Shown here in pieces: positions 54,889 through 64,000 of a stretch of 64,000 nt of DNA. The position numbers and the translations under genes are program-made. This DNA comes from Mytilus galloprovincialis (lineage: Eukaryota; Mollusca; Bivalvia; Mytilida; Mytilidae). A model generated the notes under the pieces. The model made no database searches and was not told where the DNA came from. It saw only the letters and a program-made list of their open reading frames with translations. The first letter of the stretch is position 1. Each line of letters opens with the position of its first letter. Location: assembly GCF_965363235.1 (NCBI RefSeq), contig NC_134845.1, forward strand, positions 10,850,101 through 10,914,100, read 5' to 3'.

Positions 54889-56620
54889 ATGGAGAGTTGT
54901 CTCGAGCTTATTGGCACTCACACCACATCTTCCTATATCTATGTATATTGGACATGCTTTGACACTAGTACTGCCCTTTTAGATATTTGGATGATATATT
55001 GGGCCTCAAAAGTGACGACTTCGGATTGGGTAAAATCAGCGAGGTCATTGGTTCAGATAAGAGTACGTAAAGGGTCAATGAACACCAAAGCTCCTTCCAT
55101 CTTTAATGACCCTCAGGTCATAGAGGAGTTGTCCTGCCTCCATGACAAATATGTTGTTGTTCCAGCTAACAAAGCCTCGACAATATTGTTTTTGTTTGCA
55201 AGAAACACTACATTGACTGCCTGATTAAGGAACTCGGGATAAATAATCTTACATATACACTAAGTACGCTTACGAAGCAGGAGATCCTGGCAAACCACAA
55301 ATCAGTTCTTATCTAACCAAATGATGAAGACCAGGATCTTCCATCGTTATATTGGATTCCCAAGCTTCACAAGAATCCTTATAAGGAAAGGTATATTGCA
55401 GGTTCTTCCAGGTGTTCCACTAAACCCCTTTCTAAAGTTCTTACTGCCATATTCACTGCAGTCAAAGAAGGACTTCAGAAATATTCCGAAGCGGCATATT
55501 CTAGAAGTGTTAATCAGATGTGGATATTGAAAAATTCAAAAGAGTTATTGGTGAATTTACAATCTCAATCTTAAAACATTGAACCAACATTAAAACCTTT
55601 GATTTTTCAACTCTTTATACCACTATTCCACATACTAAACTTCAAGCTCGACTGAAAGAACTCGTCAGCTTATGTTTCTTTAACAAAAAGGGCACTAGAC
55701 GTTTTACATATCTAGTTTTGGGCAGAAATTCAGCTTACTTTGTGAAAAAGCATACAGAGTCAAGGAAAAAATACACTGAAGAGGATATCACTGCCATGCT
55801 GGACTTTTTAATTGACAACATATTTGTTGAATTTGGAGGTTTGGTCTTCCAACAGACTATTGGAATCCCATATGGGTACCAATTGCGCTCCTTTACTTGC
55901 AGATTTGTGTTTTGTATTCCTATGAAGCAGAATTTATCCAAGGGCTTGTACAGAAAGGAGAAAAGAAATAAGCCCAATCTTTTAATTTCACCTTTCGGTA
56001 TATTGTTGATGTACTGTCTCTTAATAATAATAGATTCAGTGATCACTTGCATTTAATATATCCAAGTTAATTTGAAATTAAAGATACTACCGACACAGAT
56101 AAATCTGCTTCATATTTATACCTTTTTCTCGAAATAATTACTGATGGTAGGTTAAATACCAAAATTTATGACAAACGCGATGATTTTAATTTTCCTATAG
56201 TCAACTTTCCATTTCTGTGTAGTAACATCCCAGCGGCACCAGCATATGGAGTATATGTGTCTCAATTGATACGTTAGCTAGCTCAAAGTAAGTTGATTTT
56301 GTTGAACGAGAAATACTGTTTCTCAAAAGTTGTTAAGACAGGGCTATGAATCAATCAAATTAAGGTCATCACTCAAGAAATTTTACGGTCGCCATCATGA
56401 GCTGATTGGCCATTATGACAAAAGTGTGTCAGAAATCATATCTGATATTCTTCCTCAGTCATAATAAACTTCCATCATTACCGAACTGAACAAATAAATA
56501 ACACGACTGGTGCCGTATACGGTGCAGGAAATGCTTACCCTTCCGGAGCACCTGATTTCACTCCCGATTTTTAGTGGAGTTCGTATTGTTTCTTATTTAT
56601 TATTTATAACTGTTGATGTA
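54889..56620 (+). mobile_element. Penelope-like element (type 2), long but decayed copy
   Basis: Plus-strand blocks in family order are LHDKYVVVPANKAS (before the fingers), GRNSAYFVKKHTESRKKYTE, MLDFLIDNIFVEFGGLVFQQ, then IYDKRDDFNFPIVNFPFLC-like and IPAAPAYGVYVSQLIR-like sequence near 56,160-56,275. The type 2 tail follows (CTTCCGGAGCACCTGATTTC near 56,540). It is the longest type 2 copy here, broken in several places, and cannot be active. Confidence 0.72.
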
Positions 56621-57485
56621 AATGTCCTTTGGTTTTTTGAGTTTTTGTTTACACATTGGTTTTGATTGTTATTGTCAGTATCTAAACTAAAGATGGAGCA
56701 ACACACTTTCTCCTACGACAAGCTTTTGTATAAGCTCGGACCAAGCAGGTTGCACATTTAAACATGTCACTTGGTGATTAGACACATACATTGATGTCTT
56801 AAACCAAGAGACGAAAAGCGACCACTCGATCATCAAAATAAAAAAATGAAGAATTCAAGATCATCTATGATCTGTGAAATAGATATTTTATCATTGATTT
56901 AATATGAACATCTTAGTGTTCCTTGGTGTCCTTCTCGATGTTTAAGTAGTTTTAACTGAGGCAACTTAGAACTTTTACTAAGTACAATTTACTCCTTTGT
57001 CAAATATAGAAAATATTAAGGTCGTTATGTCAATGTTTAACTTGGTGGTATGCTGAGTAATTGATATGTTTATATTTAAATGTATTCCTATTCATGATAG
57101 ATAAAATACAGATGTAGGAATAAATAAATGACAAAAGAGAAATGATAGATTTGTGCGTCAGAAGAGCTTTGTCGGGCTTACCCTGAGTAGAAATGTACGA
57201 ACCCATACATTTGAAAACCTGTATGTATAACTTCAAAACAACATTAGAAGTTATTGTCCAAAAAGAGCTTCACAAGATTAACCAAATATATTTCAGAATC
57301 AAATTATGACACACGTCCAGTTTGGTATAAGAAAGAAATAAAAAAAAAAAATACAAAGGTTTGTGTTTCATTGTCTCAATAACTAGGTAAATCGGAAAAA
57401 AAAACATTACATCAATACGGAACAATTATTAACAACTGTTATATTACAGACTTTAAAACACTCGAGAATTAAAGCAAAACGTGTG
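56621..57485. other. Spacer 3' of the lectin gene
   Basis: No gene was recognised. It would hold the 3' untranslated region of the minus-strand lectin gene. Confidence 0.4.
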
Positions 57486-57709
57486 TTAATGTTTCTCACA
57501 AATATATGAAAAAACATGTGAACATTTAATGTCATTCCACTTATATCCATTATTTTTATCCATGAGCACACAGTTGTCTTGACCACTATTAGTAGGTTCG
57601 CCTGGGCTCCAGTCGGTGTAGGTCAGAACTGTATTATCGGATTCCCAGATAAAACGAGATGCTTGTACAGAATCATGTGCTCCAATCCATATGTGCCCTG
57701 TGTTCTTAT
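57486..57709 (-). CDS. Collectin-like gene, last exon (Ca-binding half of the C-type lectin domain)
   Basis: After an acceptor at 57,710-57,711 the frame encodes KNTGHIWIGAHDSVQASRF, DWSPGEPTNSGQDNCVLMD, GYKWNDIKCSHVFSYICEKH and a stop. WIGA matches the domain's WIGL signature. The last three Cys (DNC, IKC, YIC) form the two conserved disulphides with the Cys of the previous exon. The sugar-site triplet is EPT rather than EPN (mannose type) or QPD (galactose type), and the WND motif that completes the Ca2+ site is intact. The open frame continues upstream to 57,851, but that part is repeat R1 in the intron, not protein. The exon starts in phase 1, matching the donor at 59,970. Confidence 0.85.
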
Positions 57710-57712
57710 CTA

Positions 57713-57958
57713 CAAATAAACTCATCATAAATACCAGTATTGGAATTTTGTATTTGTGCAAGACCCGCGTTTCGTGTACAAAAGACTCATCAATGACGCT
57801 CGAATAAAAAAAAGTTAAAAAGGCGAAATAAAGTAAGAAGTTGAAGAGCATTGAGAACCAAAAATTCCTAAAAGTTTTGCCAAATACAGCTAAGGTAATA
57901 TATTCCTGAGGTAGAAAAGCCTTAGTATTTCAAAAATTCAAAGTTTTGTAAACAGTTT
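57713..57958 (-). repeat. Repeat family R1 in the last lectin intron, ending beside the splice acceptor
   Basis: CTCATCATAAATACCAGTAT, AGACCCGCGTTTCGTGTAC, GACTCATCAATGACGCTCGA, GTTGAAGAGCATTGAGAACC and CCAAATACAGCTAAGGTAAT follow the R1 order. In gene sense the repeat ends GATGAGTTTATTT, its usual terminus, and then GTAG and the exon follow. The T-rich tract of the acceptor is therefore repeat-derived. Confidence 0.82.
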
Positions 57959-58266
57959 ACTTATAATTATGACCATTCGTAAACTTCTACTGTTTATAGA
58001 ATTTCAGAATAACGTATTGAAATGAAACTAGACTGCAGAATTCAATTTTTGATAGATTATAGTTTTGCATTTATTACTCAATTATCTATTATGGGTGTAG
58101 TGGGTTTATGTTGTTCTTTGTGTTGTTTTTTCATCATCACAACAATATTTTGTAAGGCAGTAATGTTTACACTAGCACAATTAAACATTTAGATTTCACT
58201 AATTATCAAAACAAAATTTCTTTTAAACGAAAATAATATTATGCAAAATGAAAGGAAATATGTTTT

Positions 58267-58800
58267 ATGAAAATATTGTTTTTTTTTCCATTTCCAATAT
58301 GCCTACGTCCGCAACTCAATGAACGTTTTACATACGGAGTATATATCTCCTTGTTGATACAATATTCCAGGGTGTGTATTTCCTGTCAGGATTTCCTTGA
58401 TATAGGGTTGCTGCTCTCAATGAAGCTATTAAACCAAGGAGTTCTAAGTGGTGAAGTTGAAATCATCCGTTCGTAAATTTTACGGACGCAAATACGAGTT
58501 GTTCCAATCGTCGTCTACAATCTCGTTTCCTTTTCCCCTAAACTGACCTACCGAATAAGATTTATCATCGGGTTTGTACTAACATGAGAAACCTGAAGGG
58601 TGCCATATGTATAGCATGATTCCGTTTCCCTTCCGGAGCACCTGAAATCACCCCACGTTTTTGGTGGTCTTCGTGTTGCTCAGTCTGGTTTTCTATGTTG
58701 AATTTTTTGTACTTTTCTTTGCCTGCTGGTCTTATTTTTTTAGCCATGGCAATGTCTGTTTATTTTCGACTTATGAGTTTGAATTACCCTTTGATATCTT
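58267..58800 (+). mobile_element. Penelope-like element (type 2), C-terminus and tail, in the lectin intron
   Basis: TYGVYISLLIQYSRVCISCQ, DFLDIGLLLSMKLLNQGVLS is the type 2 block after reverse transcriptase. The tail follows: CTTCCGGAGCACCTGAAATC (58,629), TTTGGTGGTCTTCGTGTTGC and a diverged TTATGAGTTTGAATTACCC. It lies opposite to the lectin gene. Confidence 0.7.
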
Positions 58801-58919
58801 TCGCCTCTCTTTGTTATCTTCGTTTCTGGGCGTAGATACAGGCATACGATGTTTCTTTAATAACCTTTTATATAGAAGCAGTTGGTAATATATCATAACA
58901 GCACAAAACATATTCGTTA

Positions 58920-59385
58920 TACATCCCGTCGTGGTGTTGTTGTGCTATGGTAAATTTTTATATTCTTGTCTTTCATTTTTGCTTATGTGCTTTGTCTATA
59001 TGCCTTTTTGCATGTTTTGTGTTTCTTTGTTACATATAGTTATGTTTTATAGTGATTAAGATTATAACAAAATGTTGACTGCTGTACCCCTTTTTTGACA
59101 TTTTTACCTATTATGTCTACTTGTTATGTTCGCACATCGTTGTCAATATAATGGAATTGTATGCGACTGTCATACAAGTGAGAGGTTTAGCTAGCTATTA
59201 AACCAGGTTTAATCCACCATTTTCAGCATAAGAAAATGCCAGTACCAAGTTAGGAATATGACAGTTGTTATACATTCGTTTTATGCGTTTGAGCTTTAAT
59301 TTTGATTTTGCCATTTGATTACGGACTTTCCGTTTTGAATTTTCCTAGTATTTTTGTTATTTTACTTTTTTCGTAACTAGTAGCA
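58920..59385 (-). repeat. Dispersed repeat R3, inverted copy in the lectin intron
   Basis: GTTGACTGCTGTACCCC, CCAAGTTAGGAATATGACAG, TTTGAGCTTTAATTTTGATT and GGACTTTCCGTTTTGAATTT are the inverse of the R3 landmarks at 10,480 and 34,550. Confidence 0.7.
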
Positions 59386-59969
59386 CAGGAACTACTTTAA
59401 AATACCCTCCCGAATCACCAGATATTACACCTGATGTTTGTTTGTTTTTTGTTGCTCGGTGGATAGTTTTCTTAAAAGTGTATTATGGACTTGTGTGTGT
59501 TTATGATAAAGGTGTTGTCTGTGCTTGTCTTACATTTTGGGGAGTAGGGTTAAATTGCACCCTCAGGTATCTTCTTGTTCTTTTCTGTAATTTTTGCATT
59601 TTCTATGAACAGTTGTTATGATGTTTGACTGATGAGTCTCATAACTCCAATACACTATAAGTTTATAAACACACTTACATGTATGTTATTTAGTCAAATC
59701 TAACCAGTCACATGCCGTTTTGAAGTGATGTTATTCAATTACAAGCAGTGGTTTCTTTGACCTGCTCGTTATTCTACTCCATAGTTATGATAAATGTTAT
59801 TTTTTTTTATCGATTTTAAGTTGTTAAGAATTAATATATATTCACTATAAGATAACAATAATGATCAAATTCGTTTACTAGACCAAGTAGAAAATGTAAC
59901 GGAAAATTAGATAAGTAATTTATAAGGGTAAAAAAGTACTAAATAATGTGTTTTTAATAACATACTTAC

Positions 59970-60054
59970 CAACTGTTTTAAAATTTTTCAAGAACCAACT
60001 CTCAATAGTATTGTCAATTTTTACAAGGAATCCTCCCATTCTATGACAATCATT
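59970..60054 (-). CDS. Collectin-like gene, middle exon of the lectin domain
   Basis: This 85-bp exon runs from acceptor TTTTAG to donor G|GTAAGT. In phase 0 it encodes NDCHRMGGFLVKIDNTIESW, FLKNFKTV plus one base. It carries the conserved Cys and the GG.L block of the C-type lectin fold (first long helix and beta strand). Its phases match the flanking exons exactly: 0 from 61,161, and 1 into 57,709. It is too short to show as a long open frame and was found from the fold pattern and splice sites. Confidence 0.82.
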
Positions 60055-61160
60055 CTAAAACAAAATATCAAATGCAATATAAGCATTGGATGAATTATCT
60101 GTATTTTCAATAATTCAAAAAGCTTTTTAAAATGAATATTCCTATTTATTGATAACTTGTAACGTATGAAAACAATGATTTCAACATAGCCGTTTTCCAC
60201 TACAAATTTGATCTATATTTCTACATTTTAGTGGATGGTACACCTAATTACTTCCAGCTTTAAAGAACAAAATTTACATAGAAATCAGCTAATTAATAAT
60301 TTTATCAAGATTTGTTGTCTATAGCATTTAGTTGGTAAAAAGAATGAGTTTTTTCAGATCGCTATTTGTTAAGTTCTTCTATTAGTTTAATACCCACAAC
60401 TTTTTCTTACTGTAACATCCCAATTATGTTGAAAAAGTTACGGTATTTATTTTCTTTTGTCCCAAAAATCTTAAAAGTACATTTCAATGAATCTCAGTAG
60501 TTTTTATGATAGTTTTTAAAATGGTGTTTTTTGGGGGGGGGGTTTTGTTTTCATAGTTGCAGTTCTTGAATTTTGACTTTTTTCATCTGGTATAACCATG
60601 ATAATAGTAACATAAATATAAAAAATAGGAAGACATTGTTTGATTCAAATTTGACGTCTCTCCACCTGACACCAACAAAAATAGCAATAACTATAGGTCA
60701 CCGTACGGCCTTCAACAATGATCAAAACTCATACCTGATAGTAAGCTATAAAAGGTCGCGAAATAACATATGTAAAACAATTCAAACGAGAAAATTAACC
60801 AGGGTCCTTAAACTATCAACAACAAAACATAAATTGTTTGATAACCGTACACAAGCTCACAACTTTGTCCTTAGAATAAGTCCTGTCAAGGTTTAAAAAA
60901 GTTTAATTTTATAGTATTTTTTTTTAACACTCATGTAATGATTGCGCCAAGTCTCTCCATCGGTTGTTTTTACATTGATCCTCTCAGCTTAAACACTGAA
61001 ATTAGAATTGACGGATGTGTTTATTGCATCATCACATATTAAGCAGATAACATTTAAATTGCAATTGAACATATCATTGAATAAACTATGAATTACGAAG
61101 GCAACGTCAATCATCAATATACAGAAAAGTAAAGCAATGCTAAATGTTAACTCATTTTAC
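60055..61160 (-). other. Intron of the lectin gene (inferred)
   Basis: It contains an R2 piece at 60,680-60,830 on the plus strand (ACTATAGGTCACCGTACGGC, ACAATTCAAACGAGAAAATT). A 107-codon plus-strand frame across it follows the repeat and is not credited. A G run at 60,533-60,541 is notable only for composition. Confidence 0.55.
60680..60830 (+). repeat. Repeat family R2, copy
   Basis: ATAACTATAGGTCACCGTAC, GGCCTTCAACAATGATCAAA and AATTCAAACGAGAAAATTAA follow the 17,690 copy with moderate divergence. Confidence 0.7.
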
Positions 61161-61255
61161 TTTTGCGGCATTCCATGTCTTTTTTGACTTGAATTGAAAG
61201 TAATAACAACTTCCCATAAACTGTTCCCATCCGGAACCACAGGATATCGTTCTGC
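61161..61255 (-). CDS. Collectin-like gene, first lectin-domain exon
   Basis: This 95-bp exon lies between acceptor TTTTTCAG and donor AAAA|GTAAAA. Two bases complete a Gly codon from the collagen exon, then RTISCGSGWEQFMGSCYYFQ, FKSKKTWNAAK follows in frame to phase 0. CxxGWxxFxxSCYYF is the classic start of the long-form C-type lectin domain with its extra N-terminal disulphide. TWNAAK joins NDCHRMGG of the next exon to give the usual TW..A...C. Confidence 0.82.
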
Positions 61256-61294
61256 CTGAAAAACACAAATATTTAAAATTTATTTGGTTTGCGA

Positions 61295-61425
61295 AGTAAA
61301 TTAGCAAAAAATCGAACTCCAAGGAAAATTCAAATCGGAATGTCCTTTATCAAATGGCAAATCTAAAAGTTCAAACACATCAACCGGATGGAAAACAACT
61401 GTCATATTCCTGACTTGGTACTTAA
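61295..61425 (+). repeat. Dispersed repeat R3, short copy
   Basis: ATCGAACTCCAAGGAAAATT, AAAAGTTCAAACACATCAAC and CATATTCCTGACTTGGTACT match the proximal part of R3. Confidence 0.6.
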
Positions 61426-62181
61426 AGACAATGTTTTAGAGGAATAAAACATGTCTTTATGAAATAGCATTTATTAAAAAGAATATATTTTTTCGCAAGA
61501 ATGGGATGAAACTGCATATAATAACTTGCACTACTTTTTTGTCGAACATCAAAACAAATATATCACCCCAAAACTCAAGTAATTGTCATTAAGGTCAAAG
61601 ACACAGCATCAAAGACGTTGCTTTAGAGGAATAAAACATGTCTCTATGAAATAGCATTTACTTACCAGAATATGTTGTTCTCAAAAATAGGATGAATGTA
61701 ATAGTTTTAATTAAGTTTTAAGATTAGAAAAAATATATATTATCACAACATGTAATTGTCGGGTACAAGCATTAAGGAGGGGAACAAGATGTGCAGTTAA
61801 TTATCAGTATGAAAAAACGAACAAACTTGATTAAATCTCTTCCTTAAATCACACTGAGCTAAATGATTTCTAGATTTTGTTCAATATTTCGGATATGATT
61901 ATGAATACCTGCAACACATGGAAGTAATTTCTTTCCTTGGTTAATACAAGGACAAAATTTAATACGAAAACTAAAGGAATTCTACTTAAATACATTGTCA
62001 TTGCTTTTCTTGTTATTTTGTTTACAGTCTGTCTGTTATGAACGAGTTTGTTCGGTTAAAGTCGCACCTAGTTTTTATTATATTGTTCTTTAATTTTCAA
62101 CATATTTAGCTCGGAAAGTTCATAATCGCATCATTTTGGAAAGAAAACTTGTCAATGATCATCTACAATGTATTTTGATAC

Positions 62182-62226
62182 CTGATTCTCCAGGTTGTCC
62201 CTTTTCACCTGTTTGTCCTCGTGCTC
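62182..62226 (-). CDS. Collectin-like gene, 45-bp collagen exon
   Basis: Between acceptor TTACAG and donor G|GTATCA lie exactly 45 bases encoding GARGQTGEKGQPGES with the next Gly split by the intron: five Gly-X-Y triplets. Exons of 45 bp in phase 1 are typical of collagen-repeat genes, and the phase fits the lectin exon at 61,255. The exon places a collagen stalk before the lectin domain, the layout of collectins. Such secreted proteins trimerise through the stalk and bind microbial sugars. Further collagen exons and the signal peptide should lie upstream, to the right of the window or unrecognised within 62,227-64,000. The call rests on the repeat, length and phase together. Confidence 0.75.
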
Positions 62227-63184
62227 CTGTAATTTGAAATGAAGACACGTATTAGATACACCTTGAGAGCGATAGCCCGAATTGATTTTTCTAATTTACA
62301 CCAATATAATTATTGTCAAAGCAGAATGATAGTTTATGACAATAGGGTGTCTTTCAGCAATTTGACAGATGTTATGGAAAAGCATGATAAATGTAGGGTA
62401 TCAAATTTCATTTAACGAAATCTTGATGTAAATGATAATTATAATTTCCAACGATTCGATAGTATAGTGGGAAATTATTGTAATAACGGTACTAGTGAAT
62501 ACTATTGATACGGGTACTTCTTATGTACACGTATATACATACATGTATCACGTGATACTGATATTTAGCGGGAATATTTTCCCTTTTTGGTCACTTCTAG
62601 CCAAGCATCAGACTGGACAACAGTGAAATAAATTTCATTTTCAATTGAATTGTTATTCTAATTTGTATTTAGTAGGGATTTATAAAGTAACTTGATTTAT
62701 TATTTATTCCATATAGTATATTTATTCAGTTATACACAGTCCAAGTGTACCTCTCGAGACGGTCTTCCGAGCATTTGGGTTTGGACAGGTTTCCAAAATT
62801 TTCCACTTTATTTAAAATGTAGTCTTTTGACTGCAGTTTAAATGGAGTTTGAACCGAGGTAACTCGTTTTTGTTGGTTTTTCCTGGCCAGCGGGATCGTT
62901 TATGACAGAGCCCATATTTTTGAACACAATTTACTCGTTTTTCTAAAGAATTCCTTATGAAAGTTTATTTATAGTGCATTGATACTTATGCTTCATGTAT
63001 ATTGTATATATATATATATATATGCCTATTATATTTATATTAATAAAATATGGGGTCAACCAGTATTGCTGGGCTATCGGCTATATATAGTATTTTAGTA
63101 TTTATTGATATGCCTAGAAATAGTATTTAGTAAAGTTGATACTACAGATTATTCAAAACATTACATTCATCGTGATTATCTTCA
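62227..63184 (-). other. Upstream intron or intergenic region of the lectin gene
   Basis: No further Gly-X-Y exon or leader was found. TA dinucleotides at 63,004-63,024 form a microsatellite. Confidence 0.4.
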
Positions 63185-63425
63185 GTCATTTATATAAATG
63201 AGAGGCGAAAGATACCACAGAAATAAAGAAACTAATAAGTTCAAAGCGAATTGACCACGGCATGGCAAACAACGACCAACAGACAAACTACAGTAAACAA
63301 AACACAACATAGACCAGTACTGACTGAACAACACAAACCATCCAAATGTCGAGGCAGATTTCAGGTGCTCCGGTTCTTCCTCCACTTGTGACATCTGTCA
63401 TGGTTCTTATGTAAGTACTTGGGCT
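63185..63425 (-). mobile_element. Penelope-like element (type 2) 3' tail fragment
   Basis: AATGAGAGGCGAAAGATACC, GACCACGGCATGGCAAACAA, CAGATTTCAGGTGCTCCGGT and CTTGTGACATCTGTCATGG match the tail at 30,190-30,420 with many changes, so it is an old copy. Confidence 0.6.
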
Positions 63426-63559
63426 GTAGGTTAATGTTAATTTAGGAAGAAAGACGAAGTGGAGATAATATTATAACATTATAAGGTATATCATGACTAC
63501 AAACTGCGTGAGACCTGGTACCGTTATTTGCTAAGCATTTATTGCAATTTATTCTTCGT

Positions 63560-63775
63560 CAGTAAATAAACTTATCATCAATACCAATTAAATTTTAAAC
63601 GCCAGACACTAGATTCGTCTGCAAAAGACTAAGCAGTGACGCTCGAATAAAACAAAAAAAATGGAACAGGCTAAATAAAATTCGAAGTTTGCCAAATACA
63701 GCTGAGGTAATCTTTTATTGGGGTAGAAAATACTTAGTATTTCGAAATTTTCAAAGTTTTGTTAGCGGTTAAATT
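63560..63775 (-). repeat. Repeat family R1, copy
   Basis: AAATAAACTTATCATCAATA, CGCCAGACACTAGATTCGTC, GACTAAGCAGTGACGCTCGA, CCAAATACAGCTGAGGTAAT and GGTAGAAAATACTTAGTATT follow the R1 order. The core is diverged. The remaining 225 bp to the window end show nothing recognisable. Confidence 0.7.
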
Positions 63776-64000
63776 TCTTTTAACAATTTATAATAATTAA
63801 CAGTAATTGCAAGTCATTGATGTTCGTTGATTTCTTTATGTGGATTTGTATTAAGTCAACTACCATTACAAATTAAGAAAGACTAATTCAAATTGCCAAG
63901 AATATTCATGATATTGAACACTGGTATTGATAATTGTATTCCTCTTTGTCATTCATTCAAGGAGAATGAGTTGTTTGTCAAATATGTGACTTTTGTGTGG

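Noticed and set aside
57710-57851. N-terminal extension of the last lectin exon, reading as a signal peptide (MLFNFLLYFAFLTFFY)
   Set aside because: This DNA is repeat R1 in the intron. The fold needs the exons at 59,970 and 61,161 upstream, and a splice acceptor lies at 57,710-57,711.
60573-60896. A 107-codon plus-strand protein
   Set aside because: It runs through an R2 copy inside the lectin intron and shows no conserved motif.

Overview
The window looks like bivalve mollusc nuclear DNA, most likely a marine mussel (Mytilus or a close relative). It is AT-rich, has spliced genes, and is crowded with interspersed repeats of the kind I remember from mussel genomes. The species call is inference from remembered repeats, not from a database search.

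Host genes are sparse. (1) The last codons of a rhodopsin-type GPCR run off the left edge (2-193). An intact single-exon paralogue lies at 14,634-15,911, so this is a local receptor duplication. (2) Two Cys-loop ligand-gated channel genes of nicotinic-receptor type lie on the minus strand. Gene A has its main exon at 21,604-22,786 and its fourth membrane helix on a second exon at 19,307-19,557. Gene B (48,021-49,076) is a frameshifted pseudogene. Its probable M4 exon lies 18 kb downstream at 29,456-29,610. (3) The right end holds a minus-strand collectin-like gene: a 45-bp Gly-X-Y exon at 62,182-62,226, then three C-type lectin exons at 61,161-61,255, 59,970-60,054 and 57,486-57,709. All its splice phases agree.

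The rest is mostly mobile DNA. The 18-kb putative intron of gene B holds at least five Penelope-like (PLE) fragments, a 5.5-kb tyrosine-recombinase retroelement of DIRS/Ngaro type (36,308-41,797) with the split repeats A1, B1, A2, B2, a 5'-truncated CR1/Jockey-type LINE (43,027-45,750), and a 1.3-kb terminal-inverted-repeat element (46,679-47,996).

Elsewhere there is a large imperfect palindrome (9,515-13,885) and a 441-bp tandem array carrying tRNA-like pol III promoter heads (23,502-24,766). Beside the array sits a compact PLE with 183-bp inverted ends around a GIY-YIG endonuclease reading frame (24,769-25,924). A TIR element at 26,958-28,486 carries a mirror-symmetric array of one 15-mer. 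Several small TIR elements have TA or TTAA target sites, and at least eight segments belong to one mussel repeat of about 355 bp.

The strongest leads are the PLE with inverted ends, the mirrored-motif element, the palindrome, the channel family with an altered selectivity-filter position, and a mobile repeat that ends four bases from a lectin splice acceptor.
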